DNA of 50,966 bases, taken from the NCBI GenBank assembly GCA_016219905.1, contig JACRKA010000060.1, positions 1 to 50,966 of the forward strand. The letters run 5' to 3'. Within the stretch, counting starts at the first letter, position 1, and every line of letters starts with the position of its first letter. The translations under genes and the position numbers were made by a program. The notes below the pieces were generated by a model. It saw only the letters and a list, made by a program, of their open reading frames with translations. It searched no databases and was not told the DNA's origin. Positions 17,368-25,511 of the stretch are shown piece after piece. The stretch comes from Verrucomicrobiota bacterium. Its GTDB lineage: Bacteria; Verrucomicrobiota; Verrucomicrobiia; CAIQCK01.

Positions 17368-17435
17368 AGAGTGGGCCGTGCGTCCCGCACGGCTCATCGT
17401 TGATCATTGGCCGTGCGGGACGCCCGGCCCACTCT
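17368..17435. repeat. Inverted REP-like pair, family G
   Basis: Two 26-base arms (AGAGTGGGCCGTGCGTCCCG... and its near-perfect reverse complement, one mismatch) flank about 16 bases. Each arm is itself a hairpin (GCCGTGCG-TCC-CGCACGGC). The pair abuts the start codon of the YkgJ-like gene. Confidence 0.8.
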
Positions 17436-17469
17436 TTCCATTCTGCAATGCCATATTCCACTTTTTGCT

Positions 17470-17706
17470 TCAATAGTTGAACAGATCGCTCAGGGCGTAG
17501 GTCTTGCCGGAAGCCCGGTTCAGCGCGTTGAGGATTTTCATCTGCACGTGCGGCGTCAGCCGCCGGCCTTTGCAGGCGCGCGAGACCATCTTGTGCGTGA
17601 CCTGCTCCGTCGAGGCGGCCACCAGATCATGCGGCTTCAGCCCCAGTTCCAGCATGAGGCGGCCAATCGGCTGCTCCCCAAGATTGCGTTCGATCTCGGA
17701 ATTCAT
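17470..17706 (-). CDS. Small conserved DNA-binding-like protein, 78 aa
   Basis: The track ORF of 272 residues starts far upstream and crosses a repeat. The credible gene starts at ATG 17706 (MNSEIERNLGEQPIGRLMLE). It contains IGRLMLELGLKPHDLVAAST, EQVTHKMVSRACKGRRLTPH and VQMKILNALNRASGKTYAL, a spacing like a lambda-repressor-type helix-turn-helix (helix, turn, recognition helix, then a further helix). I infer a small regulator or nucleic-acid-binding protein. The family name is not known to me. Confidence 0.6.
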   Translation of the reverse strand: MNSEIERNLGEQPIGRLMLELGLKPHDLVAASTEQVTHKMVSRACKGRRLTPHVQMKILNALNRASGKTYALSDLFNY

Positions 17707-17771
17707 TCGTCGTTGCCGGCCATCCAACATCGCGCCGTCCGCGCTGGCAAGCATTTCCCGGCCTGACGAGG

Positions 17772-17885
17772 AGTGGCCCCGGAGGGGCCATATGAGAACA
17801 GCCCGGTGTTCCAGGGCATGTTGCCCAAACACATGATTGGCGGCGGGAGCAGGCGGGCTATTCTCATCGCGCCCCGATGGGGCGG
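17772..17885. repeat. Inverted palindromic repeat pair, family F
   Basis: The left half has hairpin TGGCCCC-GGA-GGGGCCA followed by TATGAGAACAGCCCGG. The right half carries the reverse complement in degenerate form (GCGGGCTATTCTCATCGCG, then GCCCC-GAT-GGGGC). Together with the unassigned sequence to 18165 it fills the 460-base gap before the oxidoreductase operon. I see no gene in that gap. Confidence 0.7.
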
Positions 17886-18165
17886 CAACAGATGGGGACT
17901 GTTGTCTCCCCAACGCCGCGATCAACTCATCCATCCTGTTCGCGATAAGCTGCATGTTGGATTGATGCCGGAACACTGACGCGTTTCGCTGCCCCGCGCC
18001 GTCAACGCGGCTCCAAGAACAAGCCGCTGTCAGAAAATCCTGTAGCCGCCACGGCCCCCGTGTGGCAGACTGCGCCCCGCCGTGAAACCCGACGGCCCGC
18101 AAGAACCAACCGTTGCGCAGGCGGCACCACCGACCGCCGCCGCGCTCCATTGGCAGGAGACGACC

Positions 18166-19551
18166 ATGACCACCCCGAACGACCCGACCCTTTCCCAAAC
18201 CACCACGCGCCGTGACTTCCTGAGGAAGTCCGCCGTCGCCAGTGGCGGCGCGTTGCTGGCCGGCCTGGACATCGCGCGATTTGCGCATGCGCAGTTCCAG
18301 TCAGAGACCACTTTTGGCGGCGCGTTCCGGCTCGCGCTCATCGGCTGCGGCCAGCGCGGCATCGCCGCGTTTCTCAACGCGGTCAACAACCTGGTGACTT
18401 TCGAAGACCGCTCGCGCAAACCCGTCAACGTGCCCGTGAAGTTGATGGCGGTGGCCGACGTGTCCGCCGAGCGGGTCACCACCTGCCTCAAATACCTCCA
18501 GCAACAGTGCCCGCGGCACATTGACGTGCCGCGGGAGCGCCAGTTTGTGGGCTTCGACGCCTACCAGAAGGCGATCCCGTTCGGCGACATGGCGCTGCTG
18601 TGCACGCCGCCGGGATTCCGGCCGATGCAGTTCGAGGCGGCGGTGGCGGCCAGCAAACACGTCTTCATGGAGACGCCGGTCGCCGTGGACGCGCCCGGTT
18701 TCCGCCGCATCCTGGCCGCCAACCTGGAGGCCAAGAAGCGCGGCCTCGTGGTCGCCGTGGGCCATCACCTGCGTCACAGCCAGACGCATTGCGATGCGAT
18801 CAAGCAGGTCCACGAGGGCCGGCTCGGCGACCTGTTGTTCACGCGGGCCTATCACAACACCGCCGGCGTCTGGAACCGCCCCCGCGTTGCCGGCATCAAC
18901 GAGATGCAGTATCAGATCCACAACTGGTATCACTTCATCTGGCTCAGCGGCGACCACATCGTCGAGCAGCTTGTTCACGGCATTGACGTGTGCAACTGGA
19001 TGGCCAAGGGCCGTCCCGTGGAGGCCAAGGCCATCGGCGGCCGCCAGGTCCGCATCGCCAAAGACATCGGTGAGCTGTTCGACCACTTCGCCGTCGAGTT
19101 CACCTACGCCAGCGGCGTGAGGGGCTTCGCCCAGTGCCGCCACATGCCCGGCTGCTGGGACTCGGTCACCCATTCCGCGCACGGTCCCACCGGCTGGCTG
19201 GAAATGGACGGCGCGGCCGACAAAGGCGTCGTTTATCCCAAAGGCCTCCAACCGGAAGCCATGCCTACGGCCGGCGTCGAGGGGCATCAGGCGGAGATCA
19301 ATGATTGCTTCACCGCCCTGCTGATACGCAAACCCTACAACGAACTGGACTGGGCCGCCGAAAGCACCATGACCGCCATCATGGGCCGCATGGCCGCCTA
19401 CTCCGGCAAGATCGTCACCTGGGACGAGGCGGTGAAATCGGAGCTGTCCTACGCGCCGGACAAACTCGCTTGGGACGCCGTGCCAAAGTCCGTGCCCGGC
19501 CCCGACGGCGTCTATCCCTGCGCCACGCCCGGCGTGACCAAGGCGCTCTGA
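18166..19551 (+). CDS. Tat-exported Gfo/Idh/MocA family oxidoreductase 1
   Basis: ATG 18166, with an AGGAGA ribosome-binding site, is preferred over the track start. It gives a twin-arginine signal TTRRDFLRKSAVASGGALLA, and 461 residues. The Rossmann fold follows (LALIGCGQRGIAAF), then the C-terminal alpha/beta domain (HNWYHFIWLSGDHIVEQL, HGIDVCNWM). Family enzymes use NAD(P) to oxidise sugars, inositols or related compounds. The usual EKP motif reads METPVAV, so the conserved lysine is absent and activity may differ. It closely resembles the fourth gene of the cluster (VPRERQFVGFDAYQKA versus VPSERQFIGFDAFQKA). First of four consecutive genes. Confidence 0.88.
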   Translation: MTTPNDPTLSQTTTRRDFLRKSAVASGGALLAGLDIARFAHAQFQSETTFGGAFRLALIGCGQRGIAAFLNAVNNLVTFEDRSRKPVNVPVKLMAVADVSAERVTTCLKYLQQQCPRHIDVPRERQFVGFDAYQKAIPFGDMALLCTPPGFRPMQFEAAVAASKHVFMETPVAVDAPGFRRILAANLEAKKRGLVVAVGHHLRHSQTHCDAIKQVHEGRLGDLLFTRAYHNTAGVWNRPRVAGINEMQYQIHNWYHFIWLSGDHIVEQLVHGIDVCNWMAKGRPVEAKAIGGRQVRIAKDIGELFDHFAVEFTYASGVRGFAQCRHMPGCWDSVTHSAHGPTGWLEMDGAADKGVVYPKGLQPEAMPTAGVEGHQAEINDCFTALLIRKPYNELDWAAESTMTAIMGRMAAYSGKIVTWDEAVKSELSYAPDKLAWDAVPKSVPGPDGVYPCATPGVTKAL

Positions 19552-19575
19552 GCGCGGCAAGACCCGGCCCTTCGC

Positions 19576-20604
19576 ATGAAAGACATCAACGTCGCCGTCG
19601 TCGGCCTCGGGTTCATGGGCGCGACGCACATCAAGGCCTATCGCAAAGTCCCCGCCGCGCGCCTCGCCGCCATCTGCGACGCCGCGCGCCTGCCCGTGGA
19701 CGGCGACCTCTCCCGCATCAGCGGCAACGTCGGCACCGCCGAGCCGCTGAAGCTCGACATGACGCAGGTCAAGGCCACGAAGAACTTCAATGACCTGCTC
19801 GCCGACCCGGCGATTGACCTCATTGACCTCTGCGTCCCGACCTCCGCGCATCCGAAGCTCTCTATCGCTGCACTCAAGGCCGGCAAGCACGTCGTTTGCG
19901 AGAAGCCACTCGCGCGCACCTCGGCCCTCGCCCGCGACATCGTCACCGCCGCCGCGTCGGCGAAAGGTTTCTTCATGCCGGCGATGTGCCTGCGGTTCGT
20001 GCCGGAATGGGCCTGGGTCAAGAAAGCCATCGCGCAGCAGACCTACGGCCGCGTGCTGGCGGCGCGGTTCCGGCGCGTGGCCGAGCCGCCGGGCTGGTCG
20101 AAGGACTTCATGGATGGCGCGAAGTCCGGCGGCGCGCTGCTGGACCTGCACATCCACGACACCGACTTCGTGCAGTTCTGTTTCGGCCGGCCGCGCGCGG
20201 TCTATTCGACCGGCTTCAGCGCGCTGAGCGGCGCGGTGGACCACGTCGTCACCCAATACACCGTCGCAAGCGGCGCGTGCGTCACTGCCGAGGGCGGCTG
20301 GGCGATGACGCCCGGCTTCGGCTTCAACATGGCCTACACGGTCCTCTTCGAGAACGCGACGGCCGACTACGACCTCGCCCGCGGTGCCGACGCGCTCAAG
20401 CTGTTCGAGAAAGGCCAGAAGCCGCGCGTGATCACAACCGAAGGCGACGGCTACATCGGCGAGCTGTCGCACATGGTCGAGAGCATCCGGGCCAACAAGC
20501 CCCCGACCATCGTCACCGGCCGCGACGGCCTCAGCGCGGTGGAGATTTGCGAAGCAGAGGAGAAGTCCATCCAGACCGGCCAGATCGTGCCACTGGGGAC
20601 TTGA
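19576..20604 (+). CDS. Cytoplasmic Gfo/Idh/MocA family oxidoreductase 2
   Basis: 342 residues with no signal peptide, so it is cytoplasmic, unlike its three neighbours. The NAD(P)-binding motif is VAVVGLGFMGATHIKAY, followed by the EKP motif (HVVCEKPLARTSALAR) and the C-terminal substrate domain with GGALLDLHIHDTDF, which carries the conserved Asp/His pair of active family members. It starts 24 bases after the preceding stop and ends 11 bases before the next start, consistent with an operon. The substrate is unknown; all catalytic motifs are intact. Confidence 0.9.
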   Translation: MKDINVAVVGLGFMGATHIKAYRKVPAARLAAICDAARLPVDGDLSRISGNVGTAEPLKLDMTQVKATKNFNDLLADPAIDLIDLCVPTSAHPKLSIAALKAGKHVVCEKPLARTSALARDIVTAAASAKGFFMPAMCLRFVPEWAWVKKAIAQQTYGRVLAARFRRVAEPPGWSKDFMDGAKSGGALLDLHIHDTDFVQFCFGRPRAVYSTGFSALSGAVDHVVTQYTVASGACVTAEGGWAMTPGFGFNMAYTVLFENATADYDLARGADALKLFEKGQKPRVITTEGDGYIGELSHMVESIRANKPPTIVTGRDGLSAVEICEAEEKSIQTGQIVPLGT

Positions 20605-20615
20605 GACGAACTTCA

Positions 20616-21995
20616 ATGAGCCAAGAACCCGAGCCGAGTCCCTCATCGAAACAAACCGCGAACATCTCACGCCGCCGGTTTCTCGCGGCGGCCGGCGGCG
20701 CGCTCGCCGCGCCGATGATCGTGCCGGCCAGCGTCCTCGGCCAGAACCCGCCGAGCAGCAAACTCAACGTCGCCTTCATCGGCTGCGGGGGCCGTGGCAC
20801 TGCCAACCTCAGCGGCCTCAGCGAACAGAACTTCGTCGCGTTCTGCGACGTGGACACGCGCCGTTGCGCGGCGGCGTTGAAGAAACATCCGGAGGTGAAG
20901 CTCTACCGGGACTTCCGCCGGATGCTCGACGAGAAGGGCAAAGAGATTGACGCGGTGGCCGTCTCGACGCCCGACCACACGCACGCCGTCGCGGCGATGG
21001 CCGCCATCAAGCGCGGCAAGCACGTTTATTGCGAGAAGCCGCTCGCGCATTCCATCGGCGAGGTCCGCGCGCTGATGGCCGCCGCGCGCCGCCACAAGGT
21101 CGTCACGCAGTTGGGCAACCAAGGGCATTCCTCCGAGCACATCCGGCTCATGTGCGAATGGATCTGGGACGGCGCCATCGGCAACGTCCACACCATCCAC
21201 GCCGTTTCGCGGGTGATCCACTGCAAGATCGAACTCCTGCCGCAGCTCAGCGAGCGCCCGCCCGTGCCGCCGGAGTTGGATTGGGACCAGTGGCTCGGCC
21301 CCGCAAAGGCCCGGCCGTATCAGCCGCTCTACGTGCCGAACACCTGGCGCGGCTGGAGCGCGTTCGGCTGCGGCGCGATCGGCGACTGGGTCTGCCACGT
21401 CGTGGACCCGTCGTTCTGGGCGCTCGACCTCGGCGCACCGGCGACCATCCAGGCGCAGGCGAAGGATTACGACCCGAAGAAGCACGGCGAGACGTTCCCT
21501 GCCGGATCGATTGTGACGTATGAGTTTCCTGCGAAAGGCAAGCGCGGCCCGGTCAAACTCGTCTGGTTCGACGGCGCGGAAAAACCGCCGCGGCCCGCCG
21601 ATATGGATCCTGAGAAAGAAGACAAGGTTCCCGAGACCGGCGCGATCATCATGGGCGACAAAGGCACCCTCGTCCACGGTTCGCACGGCGCGGGCGGCCT
21701 GCATCTCATCCCGTGGGCGAAGATGAGCGATTACAAGCAGCGCCTGCCGGAGAAAAAACTCCCACGCGTCCGCAACCACCACCAGGACTGGCTGGACGCC
21801 ATCAAGGAAGGCCGCCAAGCCGGCTCGAACTTCGACTACGGCGGCCTGCTCACCGAGATCGCGCTGCTGGGCATCATCGCCATCAAGTTCCTCGGCCGGA
21901 AACTGGAGTGGGACGCGCAGAAGATGAAGTTCACCAACTGCCGCGAAGCCAACCAATTCATCAACCCGCCGTATCGCGCGGGCTGGAGCCTGTAA
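20616..21995 (+). CDS. Tat-exported Gfo/Idh/MocA family oxidoreductase 3
   Basis: ATG 20616 gives a Tat signal (NISRRRFLAAAGGALAAPMIV) and 459 residues. The track ORF start is upstream and unsupported. Motifs are VAFIGCGGRGTANL (nucleotide binding), YCEKPLAHSIGEVRALM (EKP present), TQLGNQGHSSEHIR, and GCGAIGDWVCHVVDPSFWAL with the conserved Asp and His. The extended C-terminal part (WFDGAEKPPRPADM through NPPYRAGWSL) is typical of the long periplasmic members common in Planctomycetes and Verrucomicrobia. Predicted to act on a sugar derivative in the periplasm with tightly bound cofactor. Confidence 0.92.
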   Translation: MSQEPEPSPSSKQTANISRRRFLAAAGGALAAPMIVPASVLGQNPPSSKLNVAFIGCGGRGTANLSGLSEQNFVAFCDVDTRRCAAALKKHPEVKLYRDFRRMLDEKGKEIDAVAVSTPDHTHAVAAMAAIKRGKHVYCEKPLAHSIGEVRALMAAARRHKVVTQLGNQGHSSEHIRLMCEWIWDGAIGNVHTIHAVSRVIHCKIELLPQLSERPPVPPELDWDQWLGPAKARPYQPLYVPNTWRGWSAFGCGAIGDWVCHVVDPSFWALDLGAPATIQAQAKDYDPKKHGETFPAGSIVTYEFPAKGKRGPVKLVWFDGAEKPPRPADMDPEKEDKVPETGAIIMGDKGTLVHGSHGAGGLHLIPWAKMSDYKQRLPEKKLPRVRNHHQDWLDAIKEGRQAGSNFDYGGLLTEIALLGIIAIKFLGRKLEWDAQKMKFTNCREANQFINPPYRAGWSL

Positions 21996-22022
21996 AGCAC
22001 ATCAGAGAAGAAAGAGCCAACC

Positions 22023-23399
22023 ATGAACCACACGCCATCCAACGCCAAAAACGAAACCACCCGCGCCACCACGCGCCGCGAATTCATCAAGACCAGCGGG
22101 CAACTCGCCGCGGCGTCCGCGCTCGCGGGAGTTGTGTTGCCGCACGTCCACGCCGCCAGCGACGACACCGTCCGGCTGGCTATCATCGGCTGCGGCCCGC
22201 GCGGCACCGGCGCGGTGGGCAACGCCTTCTCCGCGCCCGACAGCCCGTTCAAGCTCGTCGCGATGGCCGACCTGTTCGATGAGAAACTGCAGAGGGCACA
22301 CGCCGCCCTCACAAAGCAGTTTCCCGAGCACATGGACGTGCCGAGCGAACGCCAGTTCATCGGCTTCGACGCGTTCCAGAAGGCGATGGACTGCATCCGG
22401 CCCGGCACGGGCGACATCGCGATGCTGACCACGCGCGCGGCGTTCCGCCCGACCCACTTCCGGCACGCCGTCGCCCGCGGTCTGAACATCTTCATGGAGA
22501 AATCCTTCGCGGCCGACGCGGGCGGCATCAAGATCCTGCTCAAGGTCAACGAGGACGCGCTCGCCAAGGGCCTCAAGGTCGCCTGCGGCTTTCAATGCCG
22601 CCACTCCACCGCGCGGCAGGCGCTCATCGCCAAGATGCGCAAAGGCGACATCGGCGACGTGACCTTCATCCGCGCCTACCGCATGCAGTCCGGCGGCATG
22701 ATGGGCCCGCACAAGGCCGACGCCGACGAACTTATCTGGCAGATCAAACAGCCCGTCGCACTCCTCTGGTCCAGCGGCGGCACCTGGATGGAGAACATGA
22801 TCCACCAGGTGGACGAGTGCTGCTGGATCAAGGACGCGTGGCCCGTCAGCGCCCACGGCATGGGCGGCCGCGCGCCGCACAGCACCGATTGCAGCCAGAA
22901 CTTCGACAACTACACCATCGAATACACCTTCGCCGACGGCGCGAAGGCGCTCGTGCAGGGCCGCTTCTGGCCCGGCTGCTACAACGAGTTCGCCACGTTC
23001 GTCCACGGCACCAAGTGCGCCGCGCAGTTCTCCGGCATGACCCACGCCGCGACCGTCCAGACCTACAAGGACCAGCGCATCGCCAACGACAACATCACCT
23101 GGCAGGCGGAAAAGGAAGCGTGCGGCCCGTGGGATGCCGAGTGGCGCGACTTCCTCGACGCCATCCGCAAGAACCAGCCGTATAACGAACTGAAACGCGC
23201 CGCCCTCTCCAACCTCGTCTCCCTCATGGGCCGCGCCGCGGTCCACTCCGGCCGCATCGTCACGTGGGAAGAGGCCACCTCGTCCACCTTCCGCTTCTGC
23301 GACGTGGACACCCTCACGCCCGACAGCAAACCGCCCTTCATGCCCGACGCCCAAGGCCGCTACCCCGCACCCATCCCCGGCAAGTGGAAGGAGATTTGA
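22023..23399 (+). CDS. Tat-exported Gfo/Idh/MocA family oxidoreductase 4
   Basis: 458 residues with the Tat motif TTRREFIKTSGQLAAASALA. Rossmann motif LAIIGCGPRGTGAVGNAF; the EKP position reads FMEKSFAADAGGIK, so the lysine is kept although the proline is not. It has further similarity to gene 1 along its length, including ERQFIGFDAFQKAM and MIHQVDECCWIKDAW, suggesting an ancient duplication. It ends the four-gene run (27-base gap upstream, GAAAGAGCCAACC leader). An inositol- or keto-sugar-type catabolic role is inferred from the family only. Confidence 0.9.
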   Translation: MNHTPSNAKNETTRATTRREFIKTSGQLAAASALAGVVLPHVHAASDDTVRLAIIGCGPRGTGAVGNAFSAPDSPFKLVAMADLFDEKLQRAHAALTKQFPEHMDVPSERQFIGFDAFQKAMDCIRPGTGDIAMLTTRAAFRPTHFRHAVARGLNIFMEKSFAADAGGIKILLKVNEDALAKGLKVACGFQCRHSTARQALIAKMRKGDIGDVTFIRAYRMQSGGMMGPHKADADELIWQIKQPVALLWSSGGTWMENMIHQVDECCWIKDAWPVSAHGMGGRAPHSTDCSQNFDNYTIEYTFADGAKALVQGRFWPGCYNEFATFVHGTKCAAQFSGMTHAATVQTYKDQRIANDNITWQAEKEACGPWDAEWRDFLDAIRKNQPYNELKRAALSNLVSLMGRAAVHSGRIVTWEEATSSTFRFCDVDTLTPDSKPPFMPDAQGRYPAPIPGKWKEI

Positions 23400-23438
23400 G
23401 TTCAGTAAGAACACCGAAAACCGCATACCGGACGGACA

Positions 23439-23759
23439 ATGAAATACATCGCCACTTTCTTGTGTGGCTTTTCGGCGATTCTTTTCCTGAGCGCATACAC
23501 ATACGCAAAGGTGATTGTTCAAGGCATTCCGGCCTACGAGTTCCAAGGTGGACACGGTTTCGCTCTGAACGCTCCCATTTGGGGATGCGGCATTATCGGA
23601 CTAATCATCGGAATCGGCGGGCTGATAGTCCTCTGCGTTGCGGTTTTCACGGGCAGGACTGGTTGGTATAAATCACCGGCCATTGTGTGCTCGTTCCTGT
23701 TTCTGATTCCGTTCTTCAAGGCATGTTGGATTGTGGCGAGGGTTGTTTTCTCTTTTTAG
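23439..23759 (+). CDS. Small hypothetical membrane protein
   Basis: 106 residues with three hydrophobic helices (FLCGFSAILFLSAYTYA, GCGIIGLIIGIGGLIVLCVAVF, IVCSFLFLIPFFKACWIV) and a short outside loop rich in Gly and aromatic residues. More AT-rich than flanking genes, as is common for recently gained sequence. No family recognised. Transcription of the oxidoreductase run may end after it, where the sequence ends GTTTTCTCTTTTTAG. Confidence 0.6.
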   Translation: MKYIATFLCGFSAILFLSAYTYAKVIVQGIPAYEFQGGHGFALNAPIWGCGIIGLIIGIGGLIVLCVAVFTGRTGWYKSPAIVCSFLFLIPFFKACWIVARVVFSF

Positions 23760-23848
23760 CATATAGAAAGCTCTTGGTTGCTAAGTGATTGATTTTGGTG
23801 CGCGCCTCCCATGCAACGGCTTGAGCAATCACTTCAATCATCACCACT

Positions 23849-23983
23849 ATGCACGAACCTGAATCCATCCCACCCACCACCCTCGACGCGCGGAGCCGCC
23901 ATGTGCTGGGTTTCCTCCTCGCGGCGCAGGCGGTGGTGGTGCTGCTGGTCAGAGCCAACGTCGCGCGGCTTGCCAACGGCTGA
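23849..23983 (+). pseudogene. Truncated duplicate of the membrane-protein gene at 24504
   Basis: It reads MHEPESIPPTTLDARSRHVL, then GFLLAAQAVVVLLV, nearly identical to the first ~34 codons of the gene at 24504. It then diverges (RANVARLANG) and stops after 44 codons. The matching begins just before the ATG (TATGCACGAACCTGAATCCAT). The hicBA pair follows at once, so the locus looks like an insertion that split or duplicated the start of this gene. Confidence 0.75.
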
Positions 23984-24031
23984 GGGTTCTGCCAGATTTG
24001 CCGCGCAAGCAACCAACGGAAGGAAACGAAG

Positions 24032-24247
24032 ATGATTTTTCACGTGAAACTTGAGAAGGCGGAGGACGGCTGGATTGTGGCGGAGTGTCCGGCGCTGCCG
24101 GGTTGCGTGTCGCAGGGCAAAGACGAAAAGGAAGCCTTGGAGAACATCAAAGAGGCGATCACGGCGTGGTTGTGGGCCGAAGACCAGAAAGTGGTCGCTG
24201 GTCTCGCTCAAACGCCTGGCCAAATCCCCCTCACCGTGGCGGTCTGA
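24032..24247 (+). CDS. hicB: HicB-family antitoxin
   Basis: 71 residues with the partial RNase-H fold pattern of HicB: MIFHVKLEKAEDGWIVAECPALPGCVSQGKDEKEALENIKEAI. GWIVAECPALPGC is diagnostic. A GGAAGGAAACG ribosome-binding site precedes the ATG. It lacks an obvious C-terminal DNA-binding extension, so it is the short form; autoregulation may depend on the complex. It neutralises the HicA toxin encoded 5 bases downstream. Here the antitoxin gene comes first, the less common order. Confidence 0.9.
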   Translation: MIFHVKLEKAEDGWIVAECPALPGCVSQGKDEKEALENIKEAITAWLWAEDQKVVAGLAQTPGQIPLTVAV

Positions 24248-24252
24248 TCGTC

Positions 24253-24474
24253 ATGGGCCGTCTGGCAAACATCTCCGGCAAGGAGGCGGTCAAAGTATTT
24301 CAAAAGTCCGGCTGGCAGCCGGTCGGCCAAGTGGGCAGTCATCTGGTGATGGTCAAGCCCGGTGTCCGCGTCAACCTCTCGATCCCGCAGCATCGGGAAC
24401 TTTCCGTCGGCACGCTTCGCGCCCTTATCCGCTGTTCCGGCCTGACGGTGGACGAATTCCTCGCGCTGTTGTGA
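24253..24474 (+). CDS. hicA: HicA-family mRNA interferase toxin
   Basis: ATG 24253 (the track start is within hicB) gives 73 residues. The dsRBD-like HicA pattern is clear: LANISGKEAVKVFQKSGWQP, then VGQVGSHLVMVKPG with the conserved catalytic-type His in GSHLVM, and IPQHRELSVGTLRALIRCSGL, VDEFLALL. HicA is a translation-independent mRNA cleaving toxin held inactive by HicB. The gene follows hicB by 5 nt and forms a complete type II module. Confidence 0.9.
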   Translation: MGRLANISGKEAVKVFQKSGWQPVGQVGSHLVMVKPGVRVNLSIPQHRELSVGTLRALIRCSGLTVDEFLALL

Positions 24475-24503
24475 TGTCGGGCAGTAGATCGCCCATCGCT
24501 GCC

Positions 24504-25220
24504 ATGCACGAACCTGAATCCATGCCATCCACGACTCTCGACGCGCGGAGCCGGCACGCGCTGGGGTTTCTGCTCGCGGCGCAGGCGGTGGTGGTGTTGC
24601 TGGCCGGGCTGAACCTCGCCTGGGGCGGCACGCGCACGCCGTTGCCGGTGGGTGAGTTCGTGCGGTGGCGGGAGATTTTCTCGCTGGGCTTCGCCACGCC
24701 CGCGTCGGTGGTGCTGCAGTTTCTCGCGCTTTGGACGCTGGAGCGCGGCCGGCGCGATGCCACCGGGCCGCTGACGCTGTTCGCGCTGGCGGCGTGCTGG
24801 CTGGGCATCTCGATGGGCGTGCATGAACCGCTTAGCGCGGTCCGCCGCGCCGCCGGGCCGCGTCTGGCCGAGAGTTTTTGGTTCTGGAGGCAGGTCTTCA
24901 GCCACGCGGTCTTCTTCGCGGCCTACACGGCGATGTCGCTGGCGATGGCCTGGAGCCAGGTGCGCAATCCGCTACCGCAGCCGATGAGCCGGCGCGGGTT
25001 TGTCCTGTGCGTCGCCTGCGGTGTGTTGCTGGGCGCGGGCATCTTCTTCTCACAGCTTCCAGCCAAGGACATTCGCGTGGACCTGGCGGTGATGGCCCTC
25101 ACGCTGGCCGGTATCGAAGCGCTGCGCCGCCGTCGTCCGTTCGCGCGGCTGCCGCTGAACGTCACGCTCGAACTAGCCTACGCGCTGTCGCTGGTGGCGC
25201 TGGTGTGGGCGAAAATGTGA
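24504..25220 (+). CDS. Multi-pass membrane protein of unknown function
   Basis: ATG 24504, matching the start conserved in the truncated copy at 23849, gives 238 residues. At least six hydrophobic segments are visible (LGFLLAAQAVVVLLAGLNLAW, SVVLQFLALWTL, LTLFALAACWLGISM, HAVFFAAYTAMSLAMAW, GFVLCVACGVLLGAGIFF, VTLELAYALSLVALVW). No family recognised. The duplicate start upstream confirms this frame and start codon. Confidence 0.75.
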   Translation: MHEPESMPSTTLDARSRHALGFLLAAQAVVVLLAGLNLAWGGTRTPLPVGEFVRWREIFSLGFATPASVVLQFLALWTLERGRRDATGPLTLFALAACWLGISMGVHEPLSAVRRAAGPRLAESFWFWRQVFSHAVFFAAYTAMSLAMAWSQVRNPLPQPMSRRGFVLCVACGVLLGAGIFFSQLPAKDIRVDLAVMALTLAGIEALRRRRPFARLPLNVTLELAYALSLVALVWAKM

Positions 25221-25242
25221 GGCGTGGCAACGTGACATCTTC

Positions 25243-25292
25243 GGAGTGCGGCGGCTTGACGCCGCCTTGAAACCGGCCCGGCTTGACGGGCC
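25243..25292 (+). repeat. Twin-hairpin repeat, family A copy 2
   Basis: GGAG head, then GGCGGC-TTGAC-GCCGCC and GGCCCG-GCTTGA-CGGGCC. It is almost identical to copy 1 near hypD and lies in opposite orientation to copy 3, 48 bases downstream. Confidence 0.82.
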
Positions 25293-25340
25293 GGGCGGTG
25301 TTCGCCGAAGCTGGCAACACGCGGCTTCCTCTGCATCACG

Positions 25341-25391
25341 CGACGCGTCAAGCCGCGTCGCTGCAAAGGCGCCGTCAAGCCGGCGCACTCC
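25341..25391 (-). repeat. Twin-hairpin repeat, family A copy 3 (inverted)
   Basis: Read on the minus strand: GGAG head, GCGCCG-GCTTGA-CGGCGC, spacer, GACGCG-GCTTGA-CGCGTC. Stem sequences differ from copies 1 and 2 but pair perfectly, while the CTTGA loop is kept. The rest of 25221-25511 has no gene. Confidence 0.78.
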
Positions 25392-25511
25392 ACATCCTCG
25401 CACAAGCGGATTTGACGGGACTGCGCGGGTCGCGTAGGCTCCCCGCCAGTCATCGAGGCTGCTGATGCCGCCAGGACGCAAGCCGCGAACAACGACGACC
25501 GAGGACCGACC

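Noticed and set aside
17470-18288. Full 272-residue ORF including the small DNA-binding-like protein
   Set aside because: Its N-terminal 190 residues cross repeat F and have no conserved look; ATG 17706 fits the coherent part.
18301-20670. 789-residue minus-strand ORF
   Set aside because: Antisense to two well-supported oxidoreductase genes and lacking any motif.
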